Shown in pieces: positions 13,577 to 22,711 of a stretch of 30,928 bases of DNA (the first letter of the stretch is position 1; each line of letters starts with the position of its first letter). A program made the position numbers and the translations under genes. Under the pieces are notes generated by a model. The model was not told where the DNA came from, made no database searches, and was given only the letters and a program-made list of their open reading frames with translations. Source of the stretch: Hyphomonas sp. UBA5111 (GTDB lineage Bacteria; Pseudomonadota; Alphaproteobacteria; Caulobacterales; Hyphomonadaceae); NCBI GenBank assembly GCA_002414505.1, contig DHZF01000108.1, positions 1 to 30,928 on the forward strand, written 5' to 3'.

Positions 13577-16147
13577 CTAGTAGTCGTAGGAGACGCGAAT
13601 CCCGATCGTGCGCGGGCGCATCGGCGTGATGCGTTCGCGGTCATAGACGAAGCTGCCGCTAAGCTCGGCATATTCGTTGGTCAGGTTCGAGGCGAAGATC
13701 TCCGCGCCCCAATTGTCGCCCGTGACGCCCATCGAGCCGCCCAGGGTGACATAGCCATCAAGGTCCATCTTGTTGATCTCGATGACATCGCTGACGGAGT
13801 CGTCGGAGAACACGATCTGCGGCATGACATGCGCGGTGAGGCGCTGGCCAGCCACTTCCTGCTCGAGGTCCCACTCATACCGAACACGCAGATTGCCCTG
13901 ATAGGCTGGCGCGAAGGCGAGGTCGGACCCTTCAACAACATCATCTGTCGGAACGAGCACTTCGGTGATTTCCGTATCCAGCAACGAGAACGCACCCGCA
14001 ATGGTCAGGCCGTCAACGGAGGCCGGGGCCCAGGTGAAGTCGCCTTCGAGGCCCTGGATCTCGGCATTGGCTGCATTGTCAGAGAAGAACAAATTCACGA
14101 TCGACGGGTCGAAGATCGTGGTCTGCAGGCCTTCGATGTCAACGAAGAAGGCCGATCCGTTGAAGCGAAGCGAATTGTCGAACAGTTCGGTTTTCCAGCC
14201 GAGTTCGTAATTCTTCACTTCATCCGTATCGACCGCATACGGCACCGTGTAGCCGCCGGGGCCGGAGGCGCCGCCAGGACGGTTCAGCAGGCCGGCGCGG
14301 AAGCCTTCAGAATACGTGGCGTAGAACATGACGTCGTCGGTTGGCGTCCATTCCCCGGTCATCTTGTAGATCATGCCGTCGGTCGAGGCCTTGTCCGGCG
14401 CTTCTGCAGGACCGTCCGGGCCATAGATGAACGAGATGTTCGTTCCGAAGACCTGCTGGTCGCTTTCCGTGAACAGATTGTAGAAGGACGAGTTGGCGCT
14501 GCCTTCCAGATCGACTTCGACATCATAGTAGCGCGCGCCAACTGTAAGCGCGAACTGGTCGGAAATGTCGAACGTCGTTTCCCCGAACAGACCCATCTGC
14601 TGATCGGTCCGCAGAATATCATTGCGAAAGATCACCCCTTCCGGGAATGGGCCCGCTTCACTGTAGTATCCAGGATACACGCTTCCGATCTGACCGACCG
14701 CATCCACATTTGTCAGAGGATAGTTCGGCGCAAAACCGATGGTGCCATCCGTATAGGCCACTTGCGTTGAACCCGGATAGACGAAGTCGTTGCGCTCCGC
14801 CAGTTCCAGATCGCTGTAGAAGGCGCCGAAGGTGGCGCGCCAGCGATTTTCGCTCGGCGTGTTGAAGCGCAGTTCATGCGTCTGCACCTTCGTCTCACTG
14901 TGCGAATTCACGAACAGGTTCGGCGCGTAGCAATTGCCGGTCGGCGCACCTGACGGATAGGTGACCGAGTAATCACAGATATAGTAAGGCAGATACTGGC
15001 CGACGAAGAGATAGTCGGAATAGTCGACCGTCTGGTCCGTGGTGCGGTCCGTGTACGCGCCGGTATAGAGCGCTTCGAGCGCGCCGAGGCGGCCTTCCAG
15101 CGTCCAGGACGTGTTGTGGAACTTGTCTTCGATGTTCTCAGGCGTGAAGCGGACAATATCGTAATCATCCAGCTCCGGATCGGCGGCGAAGACACCGTCG
15201 GATTCGATCTGCTGCTGGGCATGCGTAATCAGCAGGTCCCAGTCTTCATTGATCTGGTACATGCCGCTCAGGCGGAAGCCCTGATAGGTGACATCATTGA
15301 TGTCATTTTCGACAATGTTGCTGTTGTTGGCGTCGACAAAGTTGACGCCGGACAGGTCCGCGCCCGCCTGGAAACCCTCGCGCTGCGCGCTGACTGGAAC
15401 GCCATTCGCACGAACGGTGCCCTCAGAGCGGAAGCGGGCAGAATCCCGAACCGACAGCGTGCCACCAACATTGTCGATATACCCGCCCTGGGTGTCATTA
15501 TAGACGACACCGCGCAGGGCCAGCTTGTCATTGACGGGAACGTTGATCATCGCTTCGACGCTGTTGCTCATCTCGCCGCCATCGGTGAACGAGGTCGACG
15601 CGCTGAAGCCTGCATCAAAGCCGCTGAAGGAGGGCTTGTTCGTGATCATGCGGACCGTACCGGCCTGCGAGCTGGAGCCGAACAGCGTCCCCTGAGGCCC
15701 GGACAGGACTTCGACACGCTCGATATCGGCGGCATAGACATCCAAATTCCGGCCCGGCTGGGCCAGCGGCTGTTCGTCCAGATAGAAGCTGACATTCGGC
15801 GCGAGACCGGCCACGCCGGCAACTGTCAGGTTTGGCGTCGTCGAGGCGAGGCCGCGAATGTAGATCGTGTTCTGGCCGGGGCCGGATCCGCCTGCCGTGA
15901 CCCCCGGCAGCTGGACCAGATAATCGGAGAAATTCTTCACGCCGAGTTCGCGGAGTTGCTGTTCGCCAAGAGCCGTAACAGCAACGGGCACGTCCTGCGC
16001 GCTTTCCGTCCGCTTGGTCGCGGTGATGGTCACCGTTTGAAGGCGTTTTGCGCTTGCCGGCTCTGCCGGAGCGTCCTGCGCCAGAGCAAGCGGCGCAACG
16101 AGTCCGGCCATCGCAATCAGCGAGGCTCCGTACTTGAGTTTATTCAT
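13577..16147 (-). CDS. TonB-dependent outer membrane receptor
   Basis: An 856-residue outer membrane transporter. The signal peptide ends at about A23 (LALA), the TonB-box-like segment is near 38-43 (TVTITA), and the plug domain (about 50-165) contains VPVAVTALG, IYIRGL, IERVEVLSGPQGTLFGSSSQAGTVRMITNKP. The beta-barrel then runs to a terminal aromatic Tyr in RPRTIGIRVSYDY. The ATG at 16147 follows AAAGGGAAG. The plug and barrel resemble the large Caulobacterales/Sphingomonadales receptors for diverse organics rather than a classic siderophore receptor, but the substrate cannot be read from sequence. It is divergent from a BCCT transporter and is followed by a strong terminator. Confidence 0.93.
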   Translation of the reverse strand: MNKLKYGASLIAMAGLVAPLALAQDAPAEPASAKRLQTVTITATKRTESAQDVPVAVTALGEQQLRELGVKNFSDYLVQLPGVTAGGSGPGQNTIYIRGLASTTPNLTVAGVAGLAPNVSFYLDEQPLAQPGRNLDVYAADIERVEVLSGPQGTLFGSSSQAGTVRMITNKPSFSGFDAGFSASTSFTDGGEMSNSVEAMINVPVNDKLALRGVVYNDTQGGYIDNVGGTLSVRDSARFRSEGTVRANGVPVSAQREGFQAGADLSGVNFVDANNSNIVENDINDVTYQGFRLSGMYQINEDWDLLITHAQQQIESDGVFAADPELDDYDIVRFTPENIEDKFHNTSWTLEGRLGALEALYTGAYTDRTTDQTVDYSDYLFVGQYLPYYICDYSVTYPSGAPTGNCYAPNLFVNSHSETKVQTHELRFNTPSENRWRATFGAFYSDLELAERNDFVYPGSTQVAYTDGTIGFAPNYPLTNVDAVGQIGSVYPGYYSEAGPFPEGVIFRNDILRTDQQMGLFGETTFDISDQFALTVGARYYDVEVDLEGSANSSFYNLFTESDQQVFGTNISFIYGPDGPAEAPDKASTDGMIYKMTGEWTPTDDVMFYATYSEGFRAGLLNRPGGASGPGGYTVPYAVDTDEVKNYELGWKTELFDNSLRFNGSAFFVDIEGLQTTIFDPSIVNLFFSDNAANAEIQGLEGDFTWAPASVDGLTIAGAFSLLDTEITEVLVPTDDVVEGSDLAFAPAYQGNLRVRYEWDLEQEVAGQRLTAHVMPQIVFSDDSVSDVIEINKMDLDGYVTLGGSMGVTGDNWGAEIFASNLTNEYAELSGSFVYDRERITPMRPRTIGIRVSYDY

Positions 16148-16399
16148 AGGTCTTCCCTTTGGGTCGTCTCCAGCCATGGCGCGCCAGGAATTGCGGCGCA
16201 GCTCGGAACTAATGACTGCTCGATGCGTCCGACCTACTAGGTTATTTCGATCATAGAAAGGTTTTGCCCGGTCATTGAACTGTCACGCACGCCAAACTCG
16301 TAGAATGTGTTGCATCAAGAGCGCACTTCTCACACCGGGCGCGCAGATTTCCTCAGATCAATGCTTTGATAATCGACGGATTTGCGGCAGAAGCCCGGC
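16148..16399. other. Divergent intergenic region between receptor and BCCT transporter
   Basis: These 252 bases separate two divergent transport genes and should hold both promoters. I see no coding potential and no convincing operator palindrome. A TTGAAC (16275) and TAGAAT (16301) pair is spaced 20 bases apart, too far for a standard sigma-70 promoter. Confidence 0.4.
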
Positions 16400-18034
16400 A
16401 TGGACACAGATACTTCCGACACGCCGTCTGCCCTCGTCACCGAGGATGAAGAGGCTCTTTTCGTATACGAAACCGACTACGAAATCGGACAGGACAATAT
16501 CGAAGTCGCCGGGCTCGACATCCACAATCCGGTCTTCTTCCTGAGCGCGGGCCTGATCATTGTCTTTTCAGGCATCAGCCTCCTGTTTCCGCACATTTCT
16601 TCTGAATACCTGACCGCCGCCCGCACATGGACCTTGCAAAGCGCGGACTGGCTCTTCGCCCTGACGGCTGTCCTCGTCTTCTTCTTCTGCATCGCCCTGA
16701 CCATCAGTCCACTCGGCAAGATCCGGCTGGGCGGGCCGACGGCGACACCGGATTTCACCATCATCTCCTGGGTGGCCATGCTGTTCGCCGCAGGCGTGGG
16801 CGTCGGATTCATGTTCTATGGCGCGGCTGAGCCGCTCGCCTATTATACAGACTGGTACGGTATGCCGCTGGATGCCGACCCCCTTTCGGCCGAAGCGGAA
16901 CGCCTTGCCTATAGCGCAACCATCTTCCATTGGGGCCTCGCCCCCTGGGCCATCTATGCCATTGTCGGTCTCGCGCTGGGCTTTTTCGCCCATAATAAAG
17001 GCCTGCCGCTCAGTATCCGGTCGGCCTTCTATCCCCTGCTGGGAGAACGCGTCTGGGGCTGGCCGGGACACATCATCGACCTGTTCGCCGTCGTCTCGAC
17101 AGTTTTCGGGCTCGCCACGACGATTGGGATCGGAGCGACTCAGGCCACCAGCGGCCTCGCCTATCTGCTCGGCTTCGAACCGAATGTGGGCATCCAGATC
17201 CTGCTTATCGCCGTGATGACCGGACTGGCGGTCCTGTCCGTGCTGCGCGGCCTGGATGGCGGCGTAAAGCTGCTCAGCAACATCAATATGGGCATCGCCT
17301 TCGCCCTCTTGCTGTTCGTGATCATTGCGGGTCCGACCGTCCTGATCTTCACCGGGATAGGCGAAAACCTGCTCGCCTACATGACCGACACACCGGCGCT
17401 GACCAATTGGGTGCGCCGCACCGACATCGCCTGGTTCCACGACTGGACCATCTTCTACTGGGCCTGGTGGATTTCCTGGTCGCCTTTCGTCGGCATGTTC
17501 ATTGCGCGCATTTCGAAAGGCCGGACGGTCCGGGAGTATTTCGCGGTCGTCCTGTTTGCGCCTGTCACCATCGGCATCATCTGGTTCACGGCGTTCGGCA
17601 AGACCGCGATCGCTCAGTTCAAGACCGGCGAGGGCGAACTCGGCGAGGGCATGAGCAGCGCCTCACTCGTCCTGTTCCAGATGCTGGCTGATTTGCCGCT
17701 TTCCGCCATCACGTCCACGGCGGCCATTCTCCTGCTCGTCGTGTTCATCGTGACCTCAGCCGATTCCGGCGCATTGGTTGTCGACACGATCACCAGCGGA
17801 GGGAAGACCAATTCTCCCCGCCGTCAGCGTGTCTTCTGGGCCTGCCTGATCGGCCTGACGGCTTCGGCCCTACTCTATGGCGGCGGCACGGATGTGCTGC
17901 AATCATTGCAAGCGGGCACGATCACAGCCGCCCTGCCCTTTACGCTGATCCTGCTGACCTGTTGCCTCAGCCTCTATATCGGCATGCGGGACGAATATCG
18001 CAGCATGAATGAAAGCGACGCCGCCGGATTCTAG
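16400..18034 (+). CDS. BCCT-family transporter (betaine/carnitine/choline type)
   Basis: A 544-residue inner membrane transporter with about 12 transmembrane helices after an acidic N-terminal tail (about 45 residues). BCCT hallmarks are the glycine stretch GVGVG followed by FMFYGAAEPLAYY (132-149), the IFHWGLAPWAIYAIVGLALGF segment, the WTIFYWAWWISWSPFVGMFIARISKGRT signature and TSADSGALVVDTITSGG. The family carries quaternary ammonium compounds, usually with Na+ or H+. The exact substrate is unknown and no betaine-catabolic genes are adjacent. The start is the ATG at 16400; a TTG at 16382 is less likely. The C-terminal tail is short, unlike osmosensing BetP. Confidence 0.92.
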   Translation: MDTDTSDTPSALVTEDEEALFVYETDYEIGQDNIEVAGLDIHNPVFFLSAGLIIVFSGISLLFPHISSEYLTAARTWTLQSADWLFALTAVLVFFFCIALTISPLGKIRLGGPTATPDFTIISWVAMLFAAGVGVGFMFYGAAEPLAYYTDWYGMPLDADPLSAEAERLAYSATIFHWGLAPWAIYAIVGLALGFFAHNKGLPLSIRSAFYPLLGERVWGWPGHIIDLFAVVSTVFGLATTIGIGATQATSGLAYLLGFEPNVGIQILLIAVMTGLAVLSVLRGLDGGVKLLSNINMGIAFALLLFVIIAGPTVLIFTGIGENLLAYMTDTPALTNWVRRTDIAWFHDWTIFYWAWWISWSPFVGMFIARISKGRTVREYFAVVLFAPVTIGIIWFTAFGKTAIAQFKTGEGELGEGMSSASLVLFQMLADLPLSAITSTAAILLLVVFIVTSADSGALVVDTITSGGKTNSPRRQRVFWACLIGLTASALLYGGGTDVLQSLQAGTITAALPFTLILLTCCLSLYIGMRDEYRSMNESDAAGF

Positions 18035-18111
18035 ACCGGTCAGGGCATGATACGCCAAGCGCTCTGTGGGCGCGGATCAGGTCTGTTTTCGGGACATATC
18101 AAGGGAAGAGA

Positions 18112-18188
18112 TGGCACACCCGGAGCGATTCGAACGCCCGACCCCCAGATTCGTAGTCTGGTGCTCTATCCAGCTGAGCTACGGGTGC
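18112..18188 (-). tRNA. tRNA-Arg (anticodon ACG)
   Basis: A complete minus-strand cloverleaf with CCA encoded. The acceptor is GCACCCG with CGGGTGT (first pair G-T), the D-arm is GCTCAGCTGGATAGAGC, the anticodon stem is CCAGA/TCTGG around CTACGAA (anticodon ACG, read as ICG, decoding CGU/CGC/CGA) and the T-arm has GTTCGAATC. No element is inserted in its 3' end, unlike the CCG tRNA at 4477. Confidence 0.96.
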
Positions 18189-18256
18189 CTGCCTTGATGA
18201 AGGCGGACACATACAGTGAGGAATCGGGGGATGCAAGCCTGTTTGCCACGGAACTG

Positions 18257-19210
18257 TCATTCCTCTGCAGTGGGCTCTACAGCAACTGGCACAATGCCCG
18301 TGACAGTGCTGATCCAGCCTGAATATGCACTGACTCGCATATAGATTCCGGGGCTGTCCGGACGGGCACATCCAAGCCCCCAGCTGACCACACCGATCTG
18401 GACCGGGCCGTCCTCATAATTGCGGAGCACAAGGGGGCCGCCGCTGTCCCCCTGGCACGAATCCACGCCGCCCGCGCCAGCACAAATCTGCGTCGCCGGA
18501 TCGACTGCCACCCCGGCAAGATCGTCCTCAAGGCCGTAATCCGCGATGCGGGCGGCAGTCTGCTTCTGACAGTCCTCCACGTCGACCAGCGGCACATATC
18601 CTTCCTGCAGGATCAGGCTCGGCGCCGTCACGTGTCGCCCAGTACGGCTCGTCCCGTCTTCGCTCTGCGCGGTCTCGCCGATTTTGCCATATCCGGCCAC
18701 CAGCGTGTCTGCATAGGATCCGGTCATGTCGACCGCCCGCGCCGTCAGCCCCTCAAGGGGCGCAACTTCGCCGTCCCAGCGGCCTTCGATGCGCAACAGC
18801 GCCAGATCATGTCCCCGCTCCGGATTGCCGGAATCATAGTCCGGGTGGACAACAATCTCGGACACAGGGAACAGGGCGCTGGAAGGAACATCCATCAGGG
18901 AACCGCGACCAATGGCAAGCCCAACAGGGCCGAACCGCTCCATCGTCCGCCCCGTCGCATCGGGGAAATACTGCGCAGCCCGCCCATTGCTCTCGACGCG
19001 GATGCCCTCAACGCAATGTCCGGCCGTGATCGCCCATTCCGGAGAAATCATGGTCGCGCCACACTCATGATAGACTGATCGGCCTTGCAGCGCCTGTAGT
19101 GAGGCCATGCCCGGCCAATCCGCAGGGTCTGCATCTTCGCCGCCGACCACACAGGCCGTGGCGAGCGCCAACAGCCCCGCACCGAGTCCAATTTTCCATC
19201 CCAGCCCCAT
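18257..19210 (-). CDS. Trypsin-like serine protease (S1A), probable lipoprotein
   Basis: A 317-residue exported S1 protease. The catalytic triad is H65 in TAGHC, D135 in HDLALL and S256 in GDSGGP. D250 in DSCQGDSGGP sits at the trypsin S1-pocket position, predicting cleavage after Arg or Lys, and SWGLGCARPDSPGIY completes the fold. The signal peptide (about 6-19) ends in LATAC, and VVGG (21-24), the equivalent of the trypsin mature N-terminus, follows at once with no propeptide. A GGGGGA ribosome binding site precedes the ATG. The gene starts 11 bases after the P1-peptidase stop, making an operon. Likely located in the periplasm or on the outer membrane. Confidence 0.92.
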   Translation of the reverse strand: MGLGWKIGLGAGLLALATACVVGGEDADPADWPGMASLQALQGRSVYHECGATMISPEWAITAGHCVEGIRVESNGRAAQYFPDATGRTMERFGPVGLAIGRGSLMDVPSSALFPVSEIVVHPDYDSGNPERGHDLALLRIEGRWDGEVAPLEGLTARAVDMTGSYADTLVAGYGKIGETAQSEDGTSRTGRHVTAPSLILQEGYVPLVDVEDCQKQTAARIADYGLEDDLAGVAVDPATQICAGAGGVDSCQGDSGGPLVLRNYEDGPVQIGVVSWGLGCARPDSPGIYMRVSAYSGWISTVTGIVPVAVEPTAEE

Positions 19211-19221
19211 GTCGTCCCCCG

Positions 19222-20202
19222 TCAGCGATTGGCTTCAAACACGCCCCTTGCGATTGCCCGGGAAAGCGTGGAGGCCGCCAATTCTCCGATCCTCGCGACA
19301 AGTATGGCACGCTTCTCCTGCGAGGCAATCCGGCCCGACGACATCACGAAAAGTGCGTCGCCGTCGAAGGGCGCGAAGACAGGCCGGATGGCGCGGGAGA
19401 AGCCGGACAAGGCCATCTGCGCGACGCGCTTGGCCTCACTGGCCGTCAGGATGACGTCAGTGGCAATGCAGGCAATCGTCGTGTTCTGGCCGAGCGCGGG
19501 ATTGGCCTTGGCGGCCCCCCAGTCCTCAGCGTCGGCAGCATAATCTTCCGGCGGGCGCTTGCCGCCGAATTCGCCATCGACCTCGAAGGGCCATGCCCAG
19601 AAAGCGTCCGTTCCGGGCATGTAAGCGGATCCGAAACAGTTCACACCCGCAAGTGCCCCGACTGTGATGCCGTCATGCGTCACGATACTGGCTGAGCCCG
19701 TTCCACCCGCAAAGGCCCCTGCCCGGGCGCCATAGCCGGCGCCTGCCCGCCCAAGCGGCACATCCGTTCCGCGCGCGCGAAAAGCGGTGAGACCAAGCGC
19801 CGCATAAGGAGAGACGTCGCCCCAGGATTTGTCGCCACCATTGGCGAGGTCGTAGAGGATTGCCGCCGGCACAATCGGCGTCCGCGGCACGCTGGTCAGG
19901 GGGACGAGCGCAAAGCCTCGGCCCTCCTGCTTCAGCCCGGATGCGACACCGTCCGCAGCCGCCAGCCCAAAGGCGCTACCGCCTGACAGGCAGACGGCAT
20001 CGATGCCATCAACCAGCATGCCGGCAGACAGGAGGTCCGTTTCGCGCGTGCCCGGTCCACCACCGGAGACGGCAACCGCCGCAATCGCTGGCGCGTCCGG
20101 CACGATCACGCTGACCCCTGTGCGGACGCTGGCATCCTCTGCCTGCCCAACCTTTATGCCCGGCACGTCGGTAATGGTGTTTCTTGCGCCTGGTTTCGCC
20201 AT
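19222..20202 (-). CDS. P1/DmpA-NylC family (S58) autoproteolytic aminopeptidase or amidase
   Basis: A 326-residue Ntn-hydrolase of peptidase family S58. Features include NTITDVPGIKVGQ at the N-terminus, SGGGPGTRETDLL (46-58), CLSGGSAFGLAAADG (71-85), VGALAGVN (181-188) and GQNTTIACIATD (238-249). Members cleave themselves before a Ser or Thr that becomes the nucleophile; N240-T241 in this protein aligns best with the NylC-type Asn-Thr site. Known relatives are DmpA (D-aminopeptidase/esterase), beta-aminopeptidases and the nylon-oligomer hydrolase NylC, so the substrate is open. No signal peptide is visible. It is the first gene of a leftward operon with a trypsin-like protease and diverges from gamma-glutamyltransferase. 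Confidence 0.9.
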   Translation of the reverse strand: MAKPGARNTITDVPGIKVGQAEDASVRTGVSVIVPDAPAIAAVAVSGGGPGTRETDLLSAGMLVDGIDAVCLSGGSAFGLAAADGVASGLKQEGRGFALVPLTSVPRTPIVPAAILYDLANGGDKSWGDVSPYAALGLTAFRARGTDVPLGRAGAGYGARAGAFAGGTGSASIVTHDGITVGALAGVNCFGSAYMPGTDAFWAWPFEVDGEFGGKRPPEDYAADAEDWGAAKANPALGQNTTIACIATDVILTASEAKRVAQMALSGFSRAIRPVFAPFDGDALFVMSSGRIASQEKRAILVARIGELAASTLSRAIARGVFEANR

Positions 20203-20282
20203 AAGCTGTCGCCCTACCTTTCCCTCATGAGGGATGTTTCATAAGGTCTGCCGCAACACACGCCAAGCTGAAGGGGCACCTT

Positions 20283-22106
20283 ATGAGACGTTTGCCGATT
20301 CTCCTCACCTGTATTGGACTCTCCGCCTGCGCGCCGGGCGGCGATGGCCAGTTCAATGCGACCGAAGAGGCAAGACGCGCGGCCGACGCCGCACAGCAGG
20401 CCGGATCGGTCGAAGAAGGTGTGGCCGAAATCGACCAGCCAACCCAGGAGGCCTGGACCAAGGGCGCCATGGTCGCCGCAGCAGACCCACGGGCCGTCGA
20501 GGCCGGTCTCGAAATGTTGCGTCAGGGCGGATCAGCAATTGATGCGGCCATCGCGGTGCACTCCGTGTTGGGCCTCGTCGAGCCACAAAGCTCCGGCCTC
20601 GGCGGTGGGGCCTTCATGGTCTATTATGATCATGCCAGCGATGAGATAACGGTCTTCGACGGCCGGGAAGTTGCGCCCGCCTCCACCACGCCCGACCATT
20701 TCATGAAGGATGGCAAGCCGTTGGGCTTCCTCGAAGCCTGGCAGTCCGGCAAGGCCGTCGGCGTGCCCGGCCAGATTGCCCTCTACAAGACATCGCACGA
20801 GGCTGCGGGCAAACTCGATTGGGAAACCCTGTTCCAGCCAGCCATCAAGCTGGCCGAAGACGGATTTGAAGTTTCGCCGCGCCTCGCCGAGCTTCTGGCA
20901 AATCCACGCCTGCGCGGCGCGGTGCGACTGGACGATCTGGCTGTGTCCTCTGAATATTTCTATCCGGGCGGCGAACCGCTTCCCGCAGGCTTCAACCGGA
21001 CCAATCCGGACTATGCGGCCACGCTGACAGCCATCGCGGCGGAAGGACCTTCCGCCTTTTATGAAGGCGAAATCGCGCAGGCGATTGTCGACGCCGTGAA
21101 TAGTGATGCGACGCCCGGCAATATGAGCCTTGAGGACCTGTCATCCTATTCGGTGAAAATTCGTCCTGCCCTGTGTGGTGATCGGGCGGATGGCTATCGC
21201 ATCTGTTCCGCCCCGCCCCCCTCTTCCGGCGGCGTGACGCAGAACATGATCATGGGACTTTACGACCTGCTCGAGCCAACAACTGAGGCGGAGATGACCG
21301 AAGAGGGCTATTTGAAGGCCTTTGTCGACGCCCAGCGCCTCACCTATGCCGACCGGGACCATTATGTCGCCGATGCCGACTTCGTGCCAGTGCCGTCAAA
21401 GGATCTGATCAACCCGGCCTATCTCCGCGTTCGCGCAAAAGAAGCCTTCGCCCCCGATGCGGCGAGCTTCCCCGGCGATCCGGGTGTTGCGCTGGGCCGT
21501 GATCCGATCCGCCCGCTCTGGGGCGAGGATGCCACCGAGCATGCGCCGGGCACGACCCATATCTCTATCGTGGATGCAGAAGGCAATGCGGTCTCCATGA
21601 CCGCCACAGTCGAAGCGGCCTTTGGCACCTCCCTCATGGTGCACGGCTTCATGCTGAACAATGAGCTGACAGACTTTTCGCGCGAGCCCACCAAGGGCAC
21701 CAAACCGGTGGCCAATGCGCCCGGTCCGCTGAAACGCCCTCGCAGCTCGATGTCGCCCACCATCGTTTTCGATCCTGACGGTGGTCTGTTCATGGTCACC
21801 GGCTCGCCGGGCGGCAATTCCATCGTGGCCTATGTCTCGAAGACTCTGGTCGGCGTACTGGAATGGGGCAAGACGGCTCAGGAAGCGATCAATCTGCCGA
21901 ACATCATCGCGCGCGGGGACACTGTCGGGGTCGAGATCGACGTGCCGGGCGGCATGGAAGCCGCCGACGCCTTGCGCGAAATGGGCTATGATGTGGAAGA
22001 ACGAGAGGGTGAGAATTCCGGCCTCCACGTCATCATCGTACGGGAAGACGGACTCGAAGGCGGCGCCGACCCACGCCGGGAAGGGGTTGCGAAGCCTCTG
22101 GAATAG
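20283..22106 (+). CDS. ggt: Gamma-glutamyltransferase, lipoprotein form
   Basis: A 607-residue Ntn-hydrolase that hydrolyses or transfers the gamma-glutamyl group of glutathione and related peptides. The lipobox LSAC (C16) indicates membrane anchoring, followed by an Ala/Glu-rich linker to about 58. The catalytic domain begins GAMVAAADPRAVEAGLEML and contains PQSSGLGGGAFM (101-112). The autoprocessing site is G423-T424 in PGTTHISIVDAEGNAVSMT, with T424 as the new N-terminal nucleophile. RPRSSMSPTI (485-494) and GSPGG (507-511) form the rest of the active site. AGGGG precedes the ATG. Thymidine kinase follows 5 bases after the stop. Confidence 0.94.
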   Translation: MRRLPILLTCIGLSACAPGGDGQFNATEEARRAADAAQQAGSVEEGVAEIDQPTQEAWTKGAMVAAADPRAVEAGLEMLRQGGSAIDAAIAVHSVLGLVEPQSSGLGGGAFMVYYDHASDEITVFDGREVAPASTTPDHFMKDGKPLGFLEAWQSGKAVGVPGQIALYKTSHEAAGKLDWETLFQPAIKLAEDGFEVSPRLAELLANPRLRGAVRLDDLAVSSEYFYPGGEPLPAGFNRTNPDYAATLTAIAAEGPSAFYEGEIAQAIVDAVNSDATPGNMSLEDLSSYSVKIRPALCGDRADGYRICSAPPPSSGGVTQNMIMGLYDLLEPTTEAEMTEEGYLKAFVDAQRLTYADRDHYVADADFVPVPSKDLINPAYLRVRAKEAFAPDAASFPGDPGVALGRDPIRPLWGEDATEHAPGTTHISIVDAEGNAVSMTATVEAAFGTSLMVHGFMLNNELTDFSREPTKGTKPVANAPGPLKRPRSSMSPTIVFDPDGGLFMVTGSPGGNSIVAYVSKTLVGVLEWGKTAQEAINLPNIIARGDTVGVEIDVPGGMEAADALREMGYDVEEREGENSGLHVIIVREDGLEGGADPRREGVAKPLE

Positions 22107-22111
22107 GTCCC

Positions 22112-22711
22112 ATGGCCAAGCTCTATTTTTCCTATGCCGCCATGAATGCGGGCAAATCGACGATCCTGCTGCAAGCGGCCTACAATTACCGTGAGCGGGG
22201 GATGGAGGTCCTGTTGCTGACCTCCGCCCTCTACAAGGATGACGAGGACGGGCACATCTCTTCCCGGATCGGGATTGGCGCCGATGCCATTCTCTATACG
22301 GAGAAGACAGATTTGTACGCCCTCGTCAGCGACGCGGTCAGCAACCACACGCTCAGCGCCGTTTTCGTGGATGAAGCCCAGTTCCTGACCAACGAGCAGG
22401 CCTGGCAACTGGCCCGCATCGCAGATCATCTGAACGTGCCGGTGCTGGCCTATGGTCTGCGCACCGATTTCCGGGGCGAATTGTTCCAGGGCTCGGCGGC
22501 CCTGCTGGCCATTGCCGACTCCTTGCGCGAAATCCGGACGATCTGCGAATGCGGTCGCAAGGCCACGATGGTGGTAAGGCTTGGCCCGGACGGTAAAGCC
22601 CTGACTGAAGGCGAACAGGTCAGCATCGCGAAGGCGACCTATCTGTCCCTTTGCCGGCGCCATTGGGAGGAGCGGATGGGCCGCTTCCCCCCTACCCCGA
22701 TGTCAGGGTGA
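22112..22711 (+). CDS. tdk: Thymidine kinase (type II)
   Basis: A 199-residue enzyme phosphorylating thymidine to dTMP in nucleoside salvage. It has the P-loop SYAAMNAGKST (7-17), VDEAQFL with catalytic E88 (86-92), the YGLRTDFRGELF lasso region (114-125), and zinc ligands C145, C147, C181 and H184. Length is typical. It lies 5 bases after ggt and is probably co-transcribed. Its 3' end overlaps the convergent hemW gene by 9 bases. Confidence 0.95.
   Translation: MAKLYFSYAAMNAGKSTILLQAAYNYRERGMEVLLLTSALYKDDEDGHISSRIGIGADAILYTEKTDLYALVSDAVSNHTLSAVFVDEAQFLTNEQAWQLARIADHLNVPVLAYGLRTDFRGELFQGSAALLAIADSLREIRTICECGRKATMVVRLGPDGKALTEGEQVSIAKATYLSLCRRHWEERMGRFPPTPMSG

Noticed and set aside
15116..16240. 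A 374-codon open frame on the plus strand opposite the TonB-dependent receptor
   Set aside because: It is a high-GC shadow frame. The minus-strand receptor has a full domain structure, a signal peptide and a terminator.
16275..16306. A sigma-70 promoter (TTGAAC and TAGAAT) before the BCCT gene
   Set aside because: The 20-base spacer is too long and neither box is a good match.
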